64,000 nucleotides of DNA from Aphanothece sacrum FPU1 (GTDB taxonomy: Bacteria > Cyanobacteriota > Cyanobacteriia > Cyanobacteriales > Microcystaceae), in assembly GCF_003864295.1 (NCBI RefSeq), contig NZ_BDQK01000001.1, forward strand, positions 310,001-374,000. Direction: 5' to 3'. Positions 43,024-52,080 of the stretch are shown piece by piece. Under the pieces are notes generated by a model, which was not told the DNA's origin, did not search any database, and worked only from the letters and a program-made list of their open reading frames with translations. A program made the translations under genes and the position numbers. The stretch's first letter is position 1. Each line of letters starts with the position of its first letter.

Positions 43024-44205
43024 ATGCAGTATAGAAGATTTGGCCGAACAGAATTACAAATGCCCGTTTTTTCCTGTGGAGGAATGCGCTATCAATATAA
43101 ATGGCAAGATATCCCTGCTAAGGAAATTCCTCAAGAAAATCAGGATAATTTAGAAGCAACTATTCGTCGTTCCTTAGAGGTAGGAATTAATCATATTGAA
43201 ACAGCGAGAGGATACGGCACATCTGAGATGCAATTAGGCAAGATTTTACCAAAGTTGCCCAGAGAACAATTAATCGTGCAAACCAAAGTATGCCCCCAAA
43301 AAAATGTTAAACAATTTCGCCGTGAATTTGATAAATCTTTAGCTTTTCTGCAATTAGATTATGTTGATTTATTGGGAATACATGGCATTAATACTTACGA
43401 AATTATTGATGAATGTATTCGTCCAGGAGGGTGTTTAGATGAAGCAAGAAAACTTCAAAAACAAGGAAAAGTTCGCTTTATTGGATTTTCCACTCATGGC
43501 CCAACTGATGTTATTATTAAAACTATAGAAACCGATTGTTTTGATTATGTTAACCTTCATTGGTACTATATAAATCAACTTAATTGGCCGGCTATAGAAG
43601 CAGCTAACAAACATGATATGGGGGTATTTATTATTAGTGCCTCAGACAAAGGAGGAAAGCTTTATGACCCCCCACAAAAATTAATTGAACTCTGTCAACC
43701 CCTGAGTCCAATAATGTTTAATAACTTATTTTGTTTATCTCATTCTCAGGTTCATACTCTCAGTGTCGGTGCATCTCGTCCCACAGATTTTGATGAACAT
43801 TTAAAGACTTTATCTCTATTAGATAAAGCAGAAGAAATACTAGAACCTATTATCAATAGATTAGAAGCAGAAGCCATTAAAGTATTAGGAGAAAATTGGG
43901 TTAAAACTTGGAATATAGGCTTACCCAATCATAAGCAAACCCCAGGAAATATTAATATTCCGGTCATTTTATGGCTGAGAAATTTAGCCTTAGCTTATGA
44001 TATGATTGAATATGGAAGAATGCGCTATAATTTATTAGGAAATGGCGGACATTGGTTTCCAGGAAAACAAGCAGAAAACTTAGACAAGTTAGATTTAAAA
44101 TCTTGTTTAGTTAATAGTCCTCATGCTGATAAAATTCCTGATTTATTAGCTGATACTCATCATTTATTAGGGGGTCAATCTGTTCAACGATTATCTAGTA
44201 GTTAA
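43024..44205 (+). CDS. Aldo/keto reductase family protein
   Basis: A 393-residue protein: FGRTELQMPVFSCGGM, the catalytic-site region GINHIETARGYGTSE (Asp replaced by Glu-type GINHIETA), QTKVCPQKN, and a C-terminal extension beyond the TIM barrel (about residue 290 on) with no iron-sulfur cysteines. This is the NADP-type aldo-keto reductase group common in cyanobacteria, with substrate unknown. The start at 43024 lacks an obvious ribosome site. Confidence 0.85.
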   Translation: MQYRRFGRTELQMPVFSCGGMRYQYKWQDIPAKEIPQENQDNLEATIRRSLEVGINHIETARGYGTSEMQLGKILPKLPREQLIVQTKVCPQKNVKQFRREFDKSLAFLQLDYVDLLGIHGINTYEIIDECIRPGGCLDEARKLQKQGKVRFIGFSTHGPTDVIIKTIETDCFDYVNLHWYYINQLNWPAIEAANKHDMGVFIISASDKGGKLYDPPQKLIELCQPLSPIMFNNLFCLSHSQVHTLSVGASRPTDFDEHLKTLSLLDKAEEILEPIINRLEAEAIKVLGENWVKTWNIGLPNHKQTPGNINIPVILWLRNLALAYDMIEYGRMRYNLLGNGGHWFPGKQAENLDKLDLKSCLVNSPHADKIPDLLADTHHLLGGQSVQRLSSS

Positions 44206-44498
44206 TTTCATACTTCATAATTAGTTAAGTTTTATTAAGTTTTCTATAGTTGGACTAAGATTTTCAATAAATGATGTTAAATAGTCTAACATCCAAAGAG
44301 ATTTGTCTATAACATTGAGATAATAGACTTTATTTGTCAATGCACTCAAGAGATTAACTCAAAATCTGTTAGGGGAAGGAATCTCTTTAAGCAATGATCA
44401 ATATTACTTGTTTTGCTTCTTCACTTCACAGAGGTATCAATACATCAGTTTTTCAATGTAACTGGTTATTTTTCCCATTGTTCCTCAAACAGTGATTT

Positions 44499-44846
44499 TT
44501 GAGTTTTATGTCTTTATCCTTTTTCAAAGAAATCAAATCTACGGTCAAATCCCTTTCTCAACCCATTAGATGTACTGTATTTGGTTGTGGTAAACATCAT
44601 TTAGAATTAGGGAAACGAGCAGAAGAGAACGACTGGCAGCTTGTATTGTTTAAAATCAAGAATTTAGATCACGAAAATATCCTTATTCTGAAAAAATTCG
44701 CTTATAAATTGGCTAAAGAAACAGGAAGACCTATTTGTGATGCCACCGGACATATAGAACCTTGGACAGATGATATTCTCACTGCCTTAAAAAATCTAGA
44801 ATACAATTATCAAATTATACTAATTGAACAACAAGATATAGGTTAG
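44499..44846 (+). CDS. Hypothetical protein (115 aa)
   Basis: A soluble protein rich in lysine, with FGCGKHHLELGKRA and an acidic C-terminal half (WTDDILTALKNLEYNYQI). I recognise no domain. The first residues MSFMSLSFFKEI allow an alternative start four codons in. It is isolated, with 290 bases of unassigned sequence on either side. Confidence 0.55.
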   Translation: MSFMSLSFFKEIKSTVKSLSQPIRCTVFGCGKHHLELGKRAEENDWQLVLFKIKNLDHENILILKKFAYKLAKETGRPICDATGHIEPWTDDILTALKNLEYNYQIILIEQQDIG

Positions 44847-45204
44847 GTGAGCAATTCAGCCAAGTAGTACTTATTTATCTAGATAAAAGTATCGAGTCTC
44901 GGCAAAAAAATCAAAGTATATTACGGAATTAATTAGAGACAGATTGAAGTCACTAGACGAACCCCTAATCACCTAGAATTGTTCAAACTAAATTTACCCT
45001 AAGTAAGTTAGATTTTCTAGAGGTTTAGGAAGGTTAATATTATAGCATATTTAGGAGGAAAAGTATTAAATATTTTTCCTAATTCGAGATGACAAAATTT
45101 TGAATCAGGAAAATATTTAATTCAGATTGATTAATAATATTGAGGCTTTCAATGTGGAATTTTACTTAATTCTGCGGCTCACACACTTATATGAGGTTAA
45201 TTCA
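44847..45204. other. Non-coding stretch before the membrane protein
   Basis: No gene. It contains two good palindromes: TACTTATTTATCTAGATAAAAGTA near 44868-44891 and AGGAAAAGTATTAAATATTTTTCCT near 45056-45080. The second lies about 125 bases before the next start and could be a terminator or operator. Confidence 0.4.
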
Positions 45205-45768
45205 ATGACTTTTAATACTGGGCTATTAGGCAATTTTCTCGGCTTTGTTGCTATTTTTTTCTATATTGTGACTTTACTACCAACAAATTTACGGATTGTA
45301 TTTCCTCAGACCAAAAAAACTGGAATTCCCAAGTTTTTACTACAACAAAGACGACTCATAGGAATACTAGCTTTTCTCGTGGCTTTAGGTCATGGTTATC
45401 TCTTAGTAATGAAGAGAGATTTTGACTTTTTTGATTTCAAAACTTCTTGGATTTATATTCAAGGGGTGGTCACACTTACGATCTTTACCTTATTAGCAAT
45501 TACCTCTAATGATTGGAGTATAAAACGACTCAAGAAGAACTGGAAAAGGCTACATAACCTAACTTATATAGCCATGTTTCTGCTCACTTGGCACATTTGG
45601 GGTAAAATGTCTGGTCATTGGACTTATTTAACTCCCATTAGCTTAGTAGGGATGGGACTCATTACTATCCTTTATTTACTACGTCGCTATATTGAAAAAC
45701 GTAATGAATTGCAAAAAAAGAAACAAAAAGAAGTTCCTGCACTATTGCCTGAAAAAGTAGAAGTTTAA
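45205..45768 (+). CDS. Ferric-reductase-like membrane protein (haem b type)
   Basis: Start at ATG 45205 with GAGG 10 bases upstream; 187 residues. Six hydrophobic helices with histidines in the helices: ALGHGYLLVM, LHNLTYIAMFLLTWHIWG (LTWH). This pattern fits the ferric-reductase/MsrQ-type transmembrane domain, where paired histidines hold haem. In E. coli MsrQ works with periplasmic MsrP, but no MsrP is adjacent. The WD40 gene follows after 68 bases. Confidence 0.75.
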   Translation: MTFNTGLLGNFLGFVAIFFYIVTLLPTNLRIVFPQTKKTGIPKFLLQQRRLIGILAFLVALGHGYLLVMKRDFDFFDFKTSWIYIQGVVTLTIFTLLAITSNDWSIKRLKKNWKRLHNLTYIAMFLLTWHIWGKMSGHWTYLTPISLVGMGLITILYLLRRYIEKRNELQKKKQKEVPALLPEKVEV

Positions 45769-45836
45769 CTTTCATACTCATATTTTTTTCTTGAAAATAT
45801 CTCTTACCTCACTCCTATTTTTGTTTGGGAACAATA

Positions 45837-46916
45837 ATGAAAAACTTAACTATTAATCTATTGCACTTGAGTCAGAAATACTCAGCCGTTTTTGCTGTGA
45901 CGACTTTTGCTGTGATTCTTGGCCAACAGATTATTAGCCCTCGTTTTGCTTCTTTATCACCGTCTCAGGATGCAGTCTTAATTGCTAAGACTGTCAGTAC
46001 TCTGAAACCAATAAGAACCATGAACGACAATGAGGGGTGGATTTATGCGATCGCCATGAGTCCAGATGGACAATTTTTAGCCAGTGGTAGTTATGGCGAA
46101 ACCATTCAAATTTGGCATCTTCCTAGTGGAACTTTACGCTATACTTTAAAAGGACATGGAGATGCCGTAAAATCTTTGGCTTTTAGCCCTGATAGCCATA
46201 TTCTAGTCAGTGGTAGTTGGGATAATACCGTCAAAGTCTGGGATGTACAGACAGGGAAAATGCTACATAATCTGACGGAACATACCGATGATGTAGAAGC
46301 AGTAGCTATTAGTCCCAACGGGAAATATATTCTCAGTGGTAGTCTTGATCAAAGTTTGATTTTGTGGGACTTACAGACAGGAAAAGTTCTCCAACGCTTC
46401 TCTAATGAAGATTGGTCGAGAAGTGTAGCTTTTAGTACGGATAGTCAGAAAGTTATCAGTGGAAATCAACAAGGGACAATTCGTTTGTGGCATATTAGTA
46501 ATGGGCAAGAGATAAACACCTGGAAAGCTCATAAAGCAGCCGTGCGATCGCTGGCAATGAGTCCTGATGGTAAAACTTTAGCTAGTGGTAGTGTTGATAG
46601 AACAGTCAAATTATGGGACTTGACAACAGGGGAACTCAAAAAAACATTAAAAGGTCATTCTAGAGCCGTATGGTCGGTAGCTTTTAGTCCTGACGGGCAA
46701 AAGTTAGCCAGTGGTAGTTATGATACAACGGTGAAAGTATGGCGGGTTGTTACTGGAGAATTGTTGAGTAATTTAATGGCTCATGATAAGTCAGTCTGGT
46801 CAGTTGTTTTTAGTAGGGATGGCCAAACCTTAGTCAGTGGCAGTGCTGATGAAACAGTGAAGCTGTGGTCTGTGTCGAAGTTAATTCCTACTCGATTAAC
46901 GGCCCGTAACTTTTAA
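45837..46916 (+). CDS. Exported WD40-repeat protein
   Basis: Start at ATG 45837 (MKNLTINLLHLSQKYS); 359 residues. Residues 12-30 form a signal or membrane anchor, followed by seven WD40 units with the usual SPDGQFLASGSYG, NTVKVWDVQTGK, GHSRAVWSVAFS phrases, a complete propeller. It would act outside the cytoplasm as a binding scaffold. Adjacent to the membrane redox-type protein; a functional link is possible but not shown. Confidence 0.85.
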   Translation: MKNLTINLLHLSQKYSAVFAVTTFAVILGQQIISPRFASLSPSQDAVLIAKTVSTLKPIRTMNDNEGWIYAIAMSPDGQFLASGSYGETIQIWHLPSGTLRYTLKGHGDAVKSLAFSPDSHILVSGSWDNTVKVWDVQTGKMLHNLTEHTDDVEAVAISPNGKYILSGSLDQSLILWDLQTGKVLQRFSNEDWSRSVAFSTDSQKVISGNQQGTIRLWHISNGQEINTWKAHKAAVRSLAMSPDGKTLASGSVDRTVKLWDLTTGELKKTLKGHSRAVWSVAFSPDGQKLASGSYDTTVKVWRVVTGELLSNLMAHDKSVWSVVFSRDGQTLVSGSADETVKLWSVSKLIPTRLTARNF

Positions 46917-46979
46917 CAAATCAGTCAGTTTTTTTGCCTTGTGTTATGATATAGATGGTTAAGAGTAAATTAATCCCTG

Positions 46980-47531
46980 ATGACTCGACGCTCTCCTCGT
47001 TCTTCTCAACCTCGTTCTAATTCTGGGCGTTATTCTTCTGGCGAACCTTCTGGGCCTAAATTTAATTATGGCACTATTGCTTTATTCGGGGGAATTTTTA
47101 TTTTAGGCATTGGGGTAGGGATTGGAGTGAGTTCTACTGCCAGTTTCGATCCTCAAAATGTTGCCTCACGGGAGGTTATTGATAAAAGTGCGCCTAATGC
47201 CGAATTGTGTGTTCAATTTGGTGCTAGTGCCATCGTCACTGATATGCGAGTCTTTATTACCTTAAATCCCTTTAGTGTTTTTGTCACCCAACCAGCTATG
47301 CAACCTGGCTGTGTTTTGCGTCGTAGTAATATTAATCTTTTGGAACAGCAAAGACTGGTTACATCTGAACAATTTAGAGATTGTAAAAATCGCATGAATA
47401 CATTTGGTTTTACTGGCGCATTGGAGAGTAAACCGACAATTTCTTGTATTTATCCTAATGATGCGGCCGGAAACCTCTTTTTAAACCCCGCCGGATCAGT
47501 TAGTCCTCGGACGGATAACCAAGATTTTTAA
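46980..47531 (+). CDS. DUF3172 family protein
   Basis: A 183-residue protein with a Ser/Arg/Pro-rich N-terminus, one membrane helix (about 30-50: ALFGGIFILGIGVGIGV) and a cysteine-containing outer part (AELCVQFGAS, PGCVLRRSNI, FRDCKNRM, TISCIYP). The family is cyanobacteria-specific and its function is unknown. Four cysteines could form disulfides in the lumen or periplasm. Confidence 0.82.
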   Translation: MTRRSPRSSQPRSNSGRYSSGEPSGPKFNYGTIALFGGIFILGIGVGIGVSSTASFDPQNVASREVIDKSAPNAELCVQFGASAIVTDMRVFITLNPFSVFVTQPAMQPGCVLRRSNINLLEQQRLVTSEQFRDCKNRMNTFGFTGALESKPTISCIYPNDAAGNLFLNPAGSVSPRTDNQDF

Positions 47532-47572
47532 CTGATCGGGCGATCGCGCTTTTCTGAGTTACGGATAGTTTA

Positions 47573-47941
47573 CTAAGCTTTCCAAACTACTAAAATAACG
47601 CCACAAACAATAAGTCCTAAACCAAAAGCGCGATAAACGGGAATTACTTCTTTAAAGAAAAAATAACCAATTAAAACGGAAAAAACATACATAATAGCTG
47701 CAGAAGGACCAGCTACACTCAGATTAACACGAGTTAATAAGAGAATATAGGCGATCGCACCTAAGCCATAACAAGCTAGACCCGCTAATAATTCAGGGGT
47801 TAAGATAATATTCAAAATATGACTGATAGCATTATCAGCATTAACCTTGCCCAATTTTGTCGCCCCAAGCTTGAGCAAAAATTGTCCCACAGCACTGGTT
47901 AAGACCGAAATTAACAACAGACAAAACTCTTGATAAGTCAA
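47573..47941 (-). CDS. Small EamA/SMR-like membrane transporter (4 helices)
   Basis: A 122-residue protein with four hydrophobic helices (LLISVLTSAVGQFLLKLGAT, LAGLACYGLGAIAYILLL, SAAIMYVFSVLIGYFFF, GLGLIVCGVILVV). It resembles half-size EamA proteins and small multidrug-resistance proteins, which act as dimers, as in the ArnE/ArnF flippase pair. Function is not assignable; convergent with DUF3172. Confidence 0.72.
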   Translation of the reverse strand: MTYQEFCLLLISVLTSAVGQFLLKLGATKLGKVNADNAISHILNIILTPELLAGLACYGLGAIAYILLLTRVNLSVAGPSAAIMYVFSVLIGYFFFKEVIPVYRAFGLGLIVCGVILVVWKA

Positions 47942-48157
47942 AGTTGCCTTCTCCTGCCCACAGATACAACCTACTAATTTACAGCAAGCTTTACTTTAAC
48001 GCTAGTTTTTCAATGTCCTAACTTATTTGTGCAAAATATGACTACAGAGATTAATGGCCTAGGGGTCAACGGCTGTATAGTGCTTCTTTGTGTCCCATTC
48101 TACCGCATAAATGTATCAGGAACGATATTAAAACCATGAATTTTCTTTAAAAACCTA

Positions 48158-48185
48158 GTAGGGGTCAACGGCCGTTGACCCCTAC
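48158..48185. repeat. GTAGGGGTCAACGG palindrome (perfect copy)
   Basis: Perfect 28-bp palindrome GTAGGGGTCAACGG/CCGTTGACCCCTAC. A half-copy (AGGGGTCAACGGCTGTA) is near 48062. The stretch 47942-48353 is otherwise non-coding. Confidence 0.9.
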
Positions 48186-48189
48186 GGGT

Positions 48190-48335
48190 GGGTTTATATA
48201 AAATAAGTGGGCATCATAAAATAAGTGGGCATCATAAAATAAGGGGCGGGTTTATTTAACTTTTTTGTGAGTATCATGGACTTATGTAAAAAACCCGCCC
48301 CTACGGAAACCTGCCCCTACGAAAACTCGCCCCTA
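48190..48335. repeat. Repeat cluster: 18-bp tandem plus GGGGCGGGTTT palindrome
   Basis: The unit ATAAAATAAGTGGGCATC occurs about three times from 48197, then merges into a reverse-oriented copy of the GGGGCGGG palindrome at 48241-48304 (AAGGGGCGGGTTTATTTAAC...GTAAAAAACCCGCCCCTAC), followed by two CTGCCCCTACG / CTCGCCCCTA fragments. Layered insertions of the same family are likely. Confidence 0.75.
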
Positions 48336-48353
48336 TCACTTATTAATTAACAC

Positions 48354-49223
48354 CTATTCAAGCTTAACTAATACTCTTTCTCTCACTCGTTTAACCGGAT
48401 AACTTTCTAGAAATATTTCTGGTGCAGTTAAACATTCTCCCGTTTCTAAATGATACTTAAACCCGTGATGAAGACAGGTCAAAATTCCCTTTTCTACGTC
48501 TCCTGTATCTAAGGGCATCGCTAAGTGCATACAACTATTACGATATCCTTTAATTATCTCATTATTTCTTACTAAAATCAACTTTAATCCTTCAATTTCT
48601 AAGGGCAAAATTCCCCCATTAGGAATCTCATCAACATTGGCTAAGGCTATCCAACCTGCATCTTCTGATGCAGCAAAAGGACTCTCAATATTACCTTGAT
48701 TTTTATTATTATTTTTGGTATTAATAGAGATAACTTTGGTTATTTCAGGACAATAAGTTTTAATTGCTTCTTCTACTCCTTGTTTCATGGTTAAGGTAGA
48801 AGCAGGACAATTACTACAGGTTCCTAGTAATTGCACTTCTACTGTATCAGGCAGTTTAATATTCACTAATTCTACATCCCCATTATGGCTTTTTAAACCT
48901 GGTCTAATGCTTTCTAATGCTTGGTGAATTCGTTGTTCTAAAGGAGGTTTTGGGGGTTTAATTAATTCATGATAACATAATAATCCATATACTATTTCAT
49001 CTTCAACAGCATGACGTAATGCGGATAAAGATTCTTGTTTTACACTCCGAATAAGACGGGTTAATGCTTCTTTATGTAAAGCTTCAACGGCTTGTTTTAA
49101 TCCCTCTACAACTACTTGTTGATTTTTATCCCATTGACTGATAATTTCTTCATATTTATTAATTTGTTGAACTAATTCTTCTAAGGTTTTAATAGTATCT
49201 GAAGATGGAATATTTTGGGTCAT
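48354..49223 (-). CDS. NifU C-domain and Rieske fusion protein
   Basis: A 289-residue protein in three parts: an N-terminal helical region (1-110), a NifU-like C-terminal domain (about 112-185, CSNCPASTLTMKQG with the CxxC that carries a [4Fe-4S] or scaffold cluster), and a Rieske domain (200-289, CMHLAMP...CLHHGF: CxH, CxxH). It is soluble. Fe-S scaffold plus Rieske in one chain suggests electron transfer or cluster delivery. The gene is the last of a minus-strand set that is divergent from hupS; relatives are found near hupSL in other unicellular diazotrophs, as I recall. Confidence 0.87.
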   Translation of the reverse strand: MTQNIPSSDTIKTLEELVQQINKYEEIISQWDKNQQVVVEGLKQAVEALHKEALTRLIRSVKQESLSALRHAVEDEIVYGLLCYHELIKPPKPPLEQRIHQALESIRPGLKSHNGDVELVNIKLPDTVEVQLLGTCSNCPASTLTMKQGVEEAIKTYCPEITKVISINTKNNNKNQGNIESPFAASEDAGWIALANVDEIPNGGILPLEIEGLKLILVRNNEIIKGYRNSCMHLAMPLDTGDVEKGILTCLHHGFKYHLETGECLTAPEIFLESYPVKRVRERVLVKLE

Positions 49224-49333
49224 AATTATCCTGTCTTTGACTATGATTTATTTTTATTGAGTGTTTTGGGATGTTCAATTTATCAGGGTTATTTCCTTCT
49301 GGATAAATATCCATTTCGTCGGGGCGGGTTTTC

Positions 49334-49440
49334 GTAGGGGCGGGTTTTTTACATAAGTCCATGATACTCACAAAAAAGTCAAATAAACCCGCCCCTTATT
49401 TTATGATACTCACAAAAAAGTCAGATAAACCCCTCCTAAT
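49334..49440. repeat. Two copies of the GGGGCGGGTTTTTTACA palindromic repeat
   Basis: A full copy (GTAGGGGCGGGTTTTTTACA...CAAATAAACCCGCCCC, 49334-49396), preceded by a partial GGGGCGGGTTTTCG (49321), then a half copy with GATACTCACAAAAAAGTCAG. This lies inside the hydrogenase accessory set, between the NifU-Rieske gene and the small membrane protein gene. Confidence 0.82.
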
Positions 49441-49489
49441 TAAACTCAGAATGAAACTGTCAATTTATGAATTGACCCTAAATATTGTT

Positions 49490-49714
49490 TTACTTCATCT
49501 TGATGTCTTTGAGCAAAAATGGCATTGCCATACCCGTCAATAAACTAGAAATGCCAATGACAATGGCTAGGTTGAGTCCTGTTTTTTCTAATCCCAATAA
49601 CAACAGTAAACCGATAATTACTCCAAAAGTAACCTGTCGATAAAAATAACCAGGGTTACGTAATAATTTACCCTTAAAAAACAATTTCAGGGAATACCAA
49701 CCTACTTCTAACAT
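49490..49714 (-). CDS. Small membrane protein (74 aa) of the hydrogenase accessory set
   Basis: Two hydrophobic helices (about 26-45 and 47-66) after a basic N-terminal segment LFFKGKLLRNPGYFYRQ. I do not recognise the family. It starts 12 bases after the previous membrane-protein gene and is on the same strand, so it is likely co-transcribed with it. Possibly part of a membrane anchor for the divergent uptake hydrogenase; inference only. Confidence 0.62.
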   Translation of the reverse strand: MLEVGWYSLKLFFKGKLLRNPGYFYRQVTFGVIIGLLLLLGLEKTGLNLAIVIGISSLLTGMAMPFLLKDIKMK

Positions 49715-49726
49715 GGTCTATTTCTC

Positions 49727-49996
49727 CTAGACTAATTTTAATATAACTAAACCAATCATCGCCACAGGAATCACTCCAGCAGGGCCAAATAATCCCCCTA
49801 ATAAAGCAGCTAATTCATAGCCTAAATCTTTCCCTGCTAATAATATTCCGCCGATGGCTCCTCCAATCATTGAAATAATCGCCGCGATCGCTAACCAAAA
49901 TATACCCGTTAACCAGGTAATTTCTCCTATCATTAGATTATGTAAAAAATCGTGCATAATAGCATTGCTACTCAAATTTCCTAAGATTTCAGTCAT
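49727..49996 (-). CDS. Small membrane protein (89 aa) of the hydrogenase accessory set
   Basis: Two to three hydrophobic helices (WLTGIFWLAIAAIISMIGGA, then YELAALLGGLFGPAGVIPVA), glycine-rich with GGAIGGILLAGKD. No family is recognised with confidence. It has GAGG upstream of its start and follows the TPR gene by 37 bases. Neighbour to another two-helix protein; together they could form a small membrane complex. Confidence 0.62.
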   Translation of the reverse strand: MTEILGNLSSNAIMHDFLHNLMIGEITWLTGIFWLAIAAIISMIGGAIGGILLAGKDLGYELAALLGGLFGPAGVIPVAMIGLVILKLV

Positions 49997-50033
49997 TGAA
50001 TTTTCTCTCCTACAAACAGTAAATTGTTCGTGA

Positions 50034-51038
50034 TTAATTGTTAATTGTTAATTGTATTTGTAATTCTTTTTCCACTTCTTGCATTGCTTGCTTAACAATT
50101 TCTGCTTGTTCCCATTGTTCATATTCCCTAAACATAGCATAAGCTTCTTGATAGTAAGTTTTGGCTTTCATTAAATTCTTAAGATTGCCTTTTGCGGGAT
50201 ACTCAATATCATCAGGTAAGTTAAATAACACATTGGCTTTATTAGAAATGGTGTTAGCATACTCAATAGGAGTATCTTGAGCGGTACGCACTTTTAATGC
50301 TTCATTATAAGCAGCTAACGCTTTTAAATTATTCTCAATAGGATGAACAGTGGGAAGGTATTGTAAAGCATTAGCCAAGTTATTGTTTAACATCGCATAT
50401 TCGCTAGGATAATCAATTAAAGTGACCCATTTTAAGGCTTCTTCAAAAGATTGTACTGCCATTGCTTGTCGCATTCCTTCCCCTTCTGCTGCTAGAGGTA
50501 AAGATAAATAAGCGATCGCAATATTATTCTGAATAATAGCAAATTCTTGGGGATAATTTTGTCCATTAAAGACTCTCGCGGCCCTTTGATAAGCTTGTAT
50601 GGCATTCTTGAGAGTGGCTTTGTGAAACGGAACTAATGCTTGAATTACTACCCCTAAATTCATCTGTGTTTCGGCAATTTCTTCGGGGGCAGCGTGTTCT
50701 TGTAAAATAGGAAGGGCTGCATCATAAGCCGCTTTAGCTTCTAATAAAAATTCTGGCCCCTCTGCTGGCATAATTCTTAAGGCTGTCCCCATTCCGGTTA
50801 ATCCTCTCGCTCTTAATAAAGGATGTTCCGCAGGACATAATTCAATAGCTCGACAATAAAGAAAGATTGCGTCTTCAATTTGTTGGGGACTTCTAGGCTT
50901 ACTTTGTAATCCGGCTGCCATTTCGATGAGCATTTCGATTTTTTCTGGCAGGGTTGCCATATCGGATTCTATTGCCTCTAAGGCGGCTTTAACAGTTGAA
51001 TCGGTTAGGCTTGCACTCACAGCTTTAATGTCTCCCAT
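50034..51038 (-). CDS. TPR-like helical-repeat protein beside hupSL
   Basis: A 334-residue soluble protein of repeated helix pairs: RSPQQIEDAIFLYCRAIE, ETQMNLGVVIQALVP, IIQNNIAIAYLSLPL, MLNNNLANALQYLP, NTISNKANVLFNLP. The repeats are long (about 50 residues) with a conserved N-N-xAxALxxLP pattern, a variant TPR. It is the first gene of the minus-strand set next to the hydrogenase genes. A scaffold or maturation role is plausible but unproven. Confidence 0.78.
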   Translation of the reverse strand: MGDIKAVSASLTDSTVKAALEAIESDMATLPEKIEMLIEMAAGLQSKPRSPQQIEDAIFLYCRAIELCPAEHPLLRARGLTGMGTALRIMPAEGPEFLLEAKAAYDAALPILQEHAAPEEIAETQMNLGVVIQALVPFHKATLKNAIQAYQRAARVFNGQNYPQEFAIIQNNIAIAYLSLPLAAEGEGMRQAMAVQSFEEALKWVTLIDYPSEYAMLNNNLANALQYLPTVHPIENNLKALAAYNEALKVRTAQDTPIEYANTISNKANVLFNLPDDIEYPAKGNLKNLMKAKTYYQEAYAMFREYEQWEQAEIVKQAMQEVEKELQIQLTINN

Positions 51039-52080
51039 AGTTGAAAGGTTGAGAATTCTCTCATTAATTTCAAGGATAATTTATCATTTCATTAAAAAGA
51101 AATTTTACTCGGTTTTTCTTCACTAACTTTATCTGTTGACAATATTATGAGTTCCTAAAATATTTACTTTTTATTCACAATTAATGCTGAACACCACCTT
51201 TATCCTATTCAACCAATAGGTCTGGATTTTCTGCCCTTTTCTTTGCCTTTTTTTAAGGTTTATTCCCTCCAGTAATTCTATTTCTGTTAACTTGATAATT
51301 TTTATTAGTTCTGTTCTAACTGCTATATTGACTATTTTGTCAATCCCTAGCTTCAATAAACTTTACAGCATTTAATACATTTGCTCAAATAAAAGTCAGT
51401 TTAAGTCATTCAATGAGGGTAATAGGGTCTAATGAGGGGTAAGCTTAACGAAATATAGGGCTTAAATGCTTATAATTTGGTTTTTGACATACGTGCTGTA
51501 GATCTTTATTTCATTATAACAGCCTCAATGCCAGTAATTTCGTTGCTTATTGAAAGTTATTCTCAGACATTTCGTTATGTAAAGAGAATTGATTGATTTA
51601 ATGTTGTAAAGATTTACTCTGATTAGATAATATATTCTTATATGAATAAAGCGATCGCCCATAGCATAGTATTTCTATGGATGATAATATTAATAATGGG
51701 TAGGGGTCGTTTCAGTTATCAGTTATCAGTTATCAGTTATCAGTTACTATCGCAAACAAGTCGATAGCTTGAAGCAACGAATATTTTTATTTCTATCCCC
51801 TTGCTCATAGGAGGCTTGAAACCTCTTTTTTGGTCAACGGCCGTTGACCCTTACGGATATAAGGATAATATTAGAAACCCAACATCATAAAACAAAGAAA
51901 ATATCTGTTATTTTTAATACAGAAAACATAAATAAAGACTGACACAAAGCCCCTAAATATTACCTTTAAATCTAAAGGTTTAATATTGTTGAAATTATTA
52001 TTAAATGAATCTTAAACAATTCAAGAATTTAAGAGAGTTTACTGCATAATGTCAGAAAAACCTAAAGCAGAGATAGTCTT
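51039..52080. promoter_or_regulatory. Divergent hup accessory / hupS upstream region
   Basis: A 1-kb AT-rich region without a convincing gene. It holds a 61-codon minus frame (51171-51356) I cannot name, an inverted pair TAACGAAAT (51446) / ATTTCGTTA (51569), a heptamer array (AGTTATC, four copies plus a partial one, 51714-51748) and the palindrome GGTCAACGGCCGTTGACC (51832-51849). The hupS promoter must be here. No exact NtcA site (GTA-N8-TAC) is present; GTAAAGATTTAC at about 51605 has the half-sites only 6 bases apart. Confidence 0.5.

Noticed and set aside
51171..51356. 61-codon minus-strand ORF upstream of hupS (basic, KKRQRKGQKIQTYW)
   Set aside because: It might be a transposase tail, but I cannot match it to a family with confidence and it lacks a ribosome site; not called as a gene.
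51600..51617. GTAAAGATTTAC as an NtcA site for hupS
   Set aside because: Half-sites are 6 bases apart; NtcA needs GTA-N8-TAC, and no correct site was found by reading the region.
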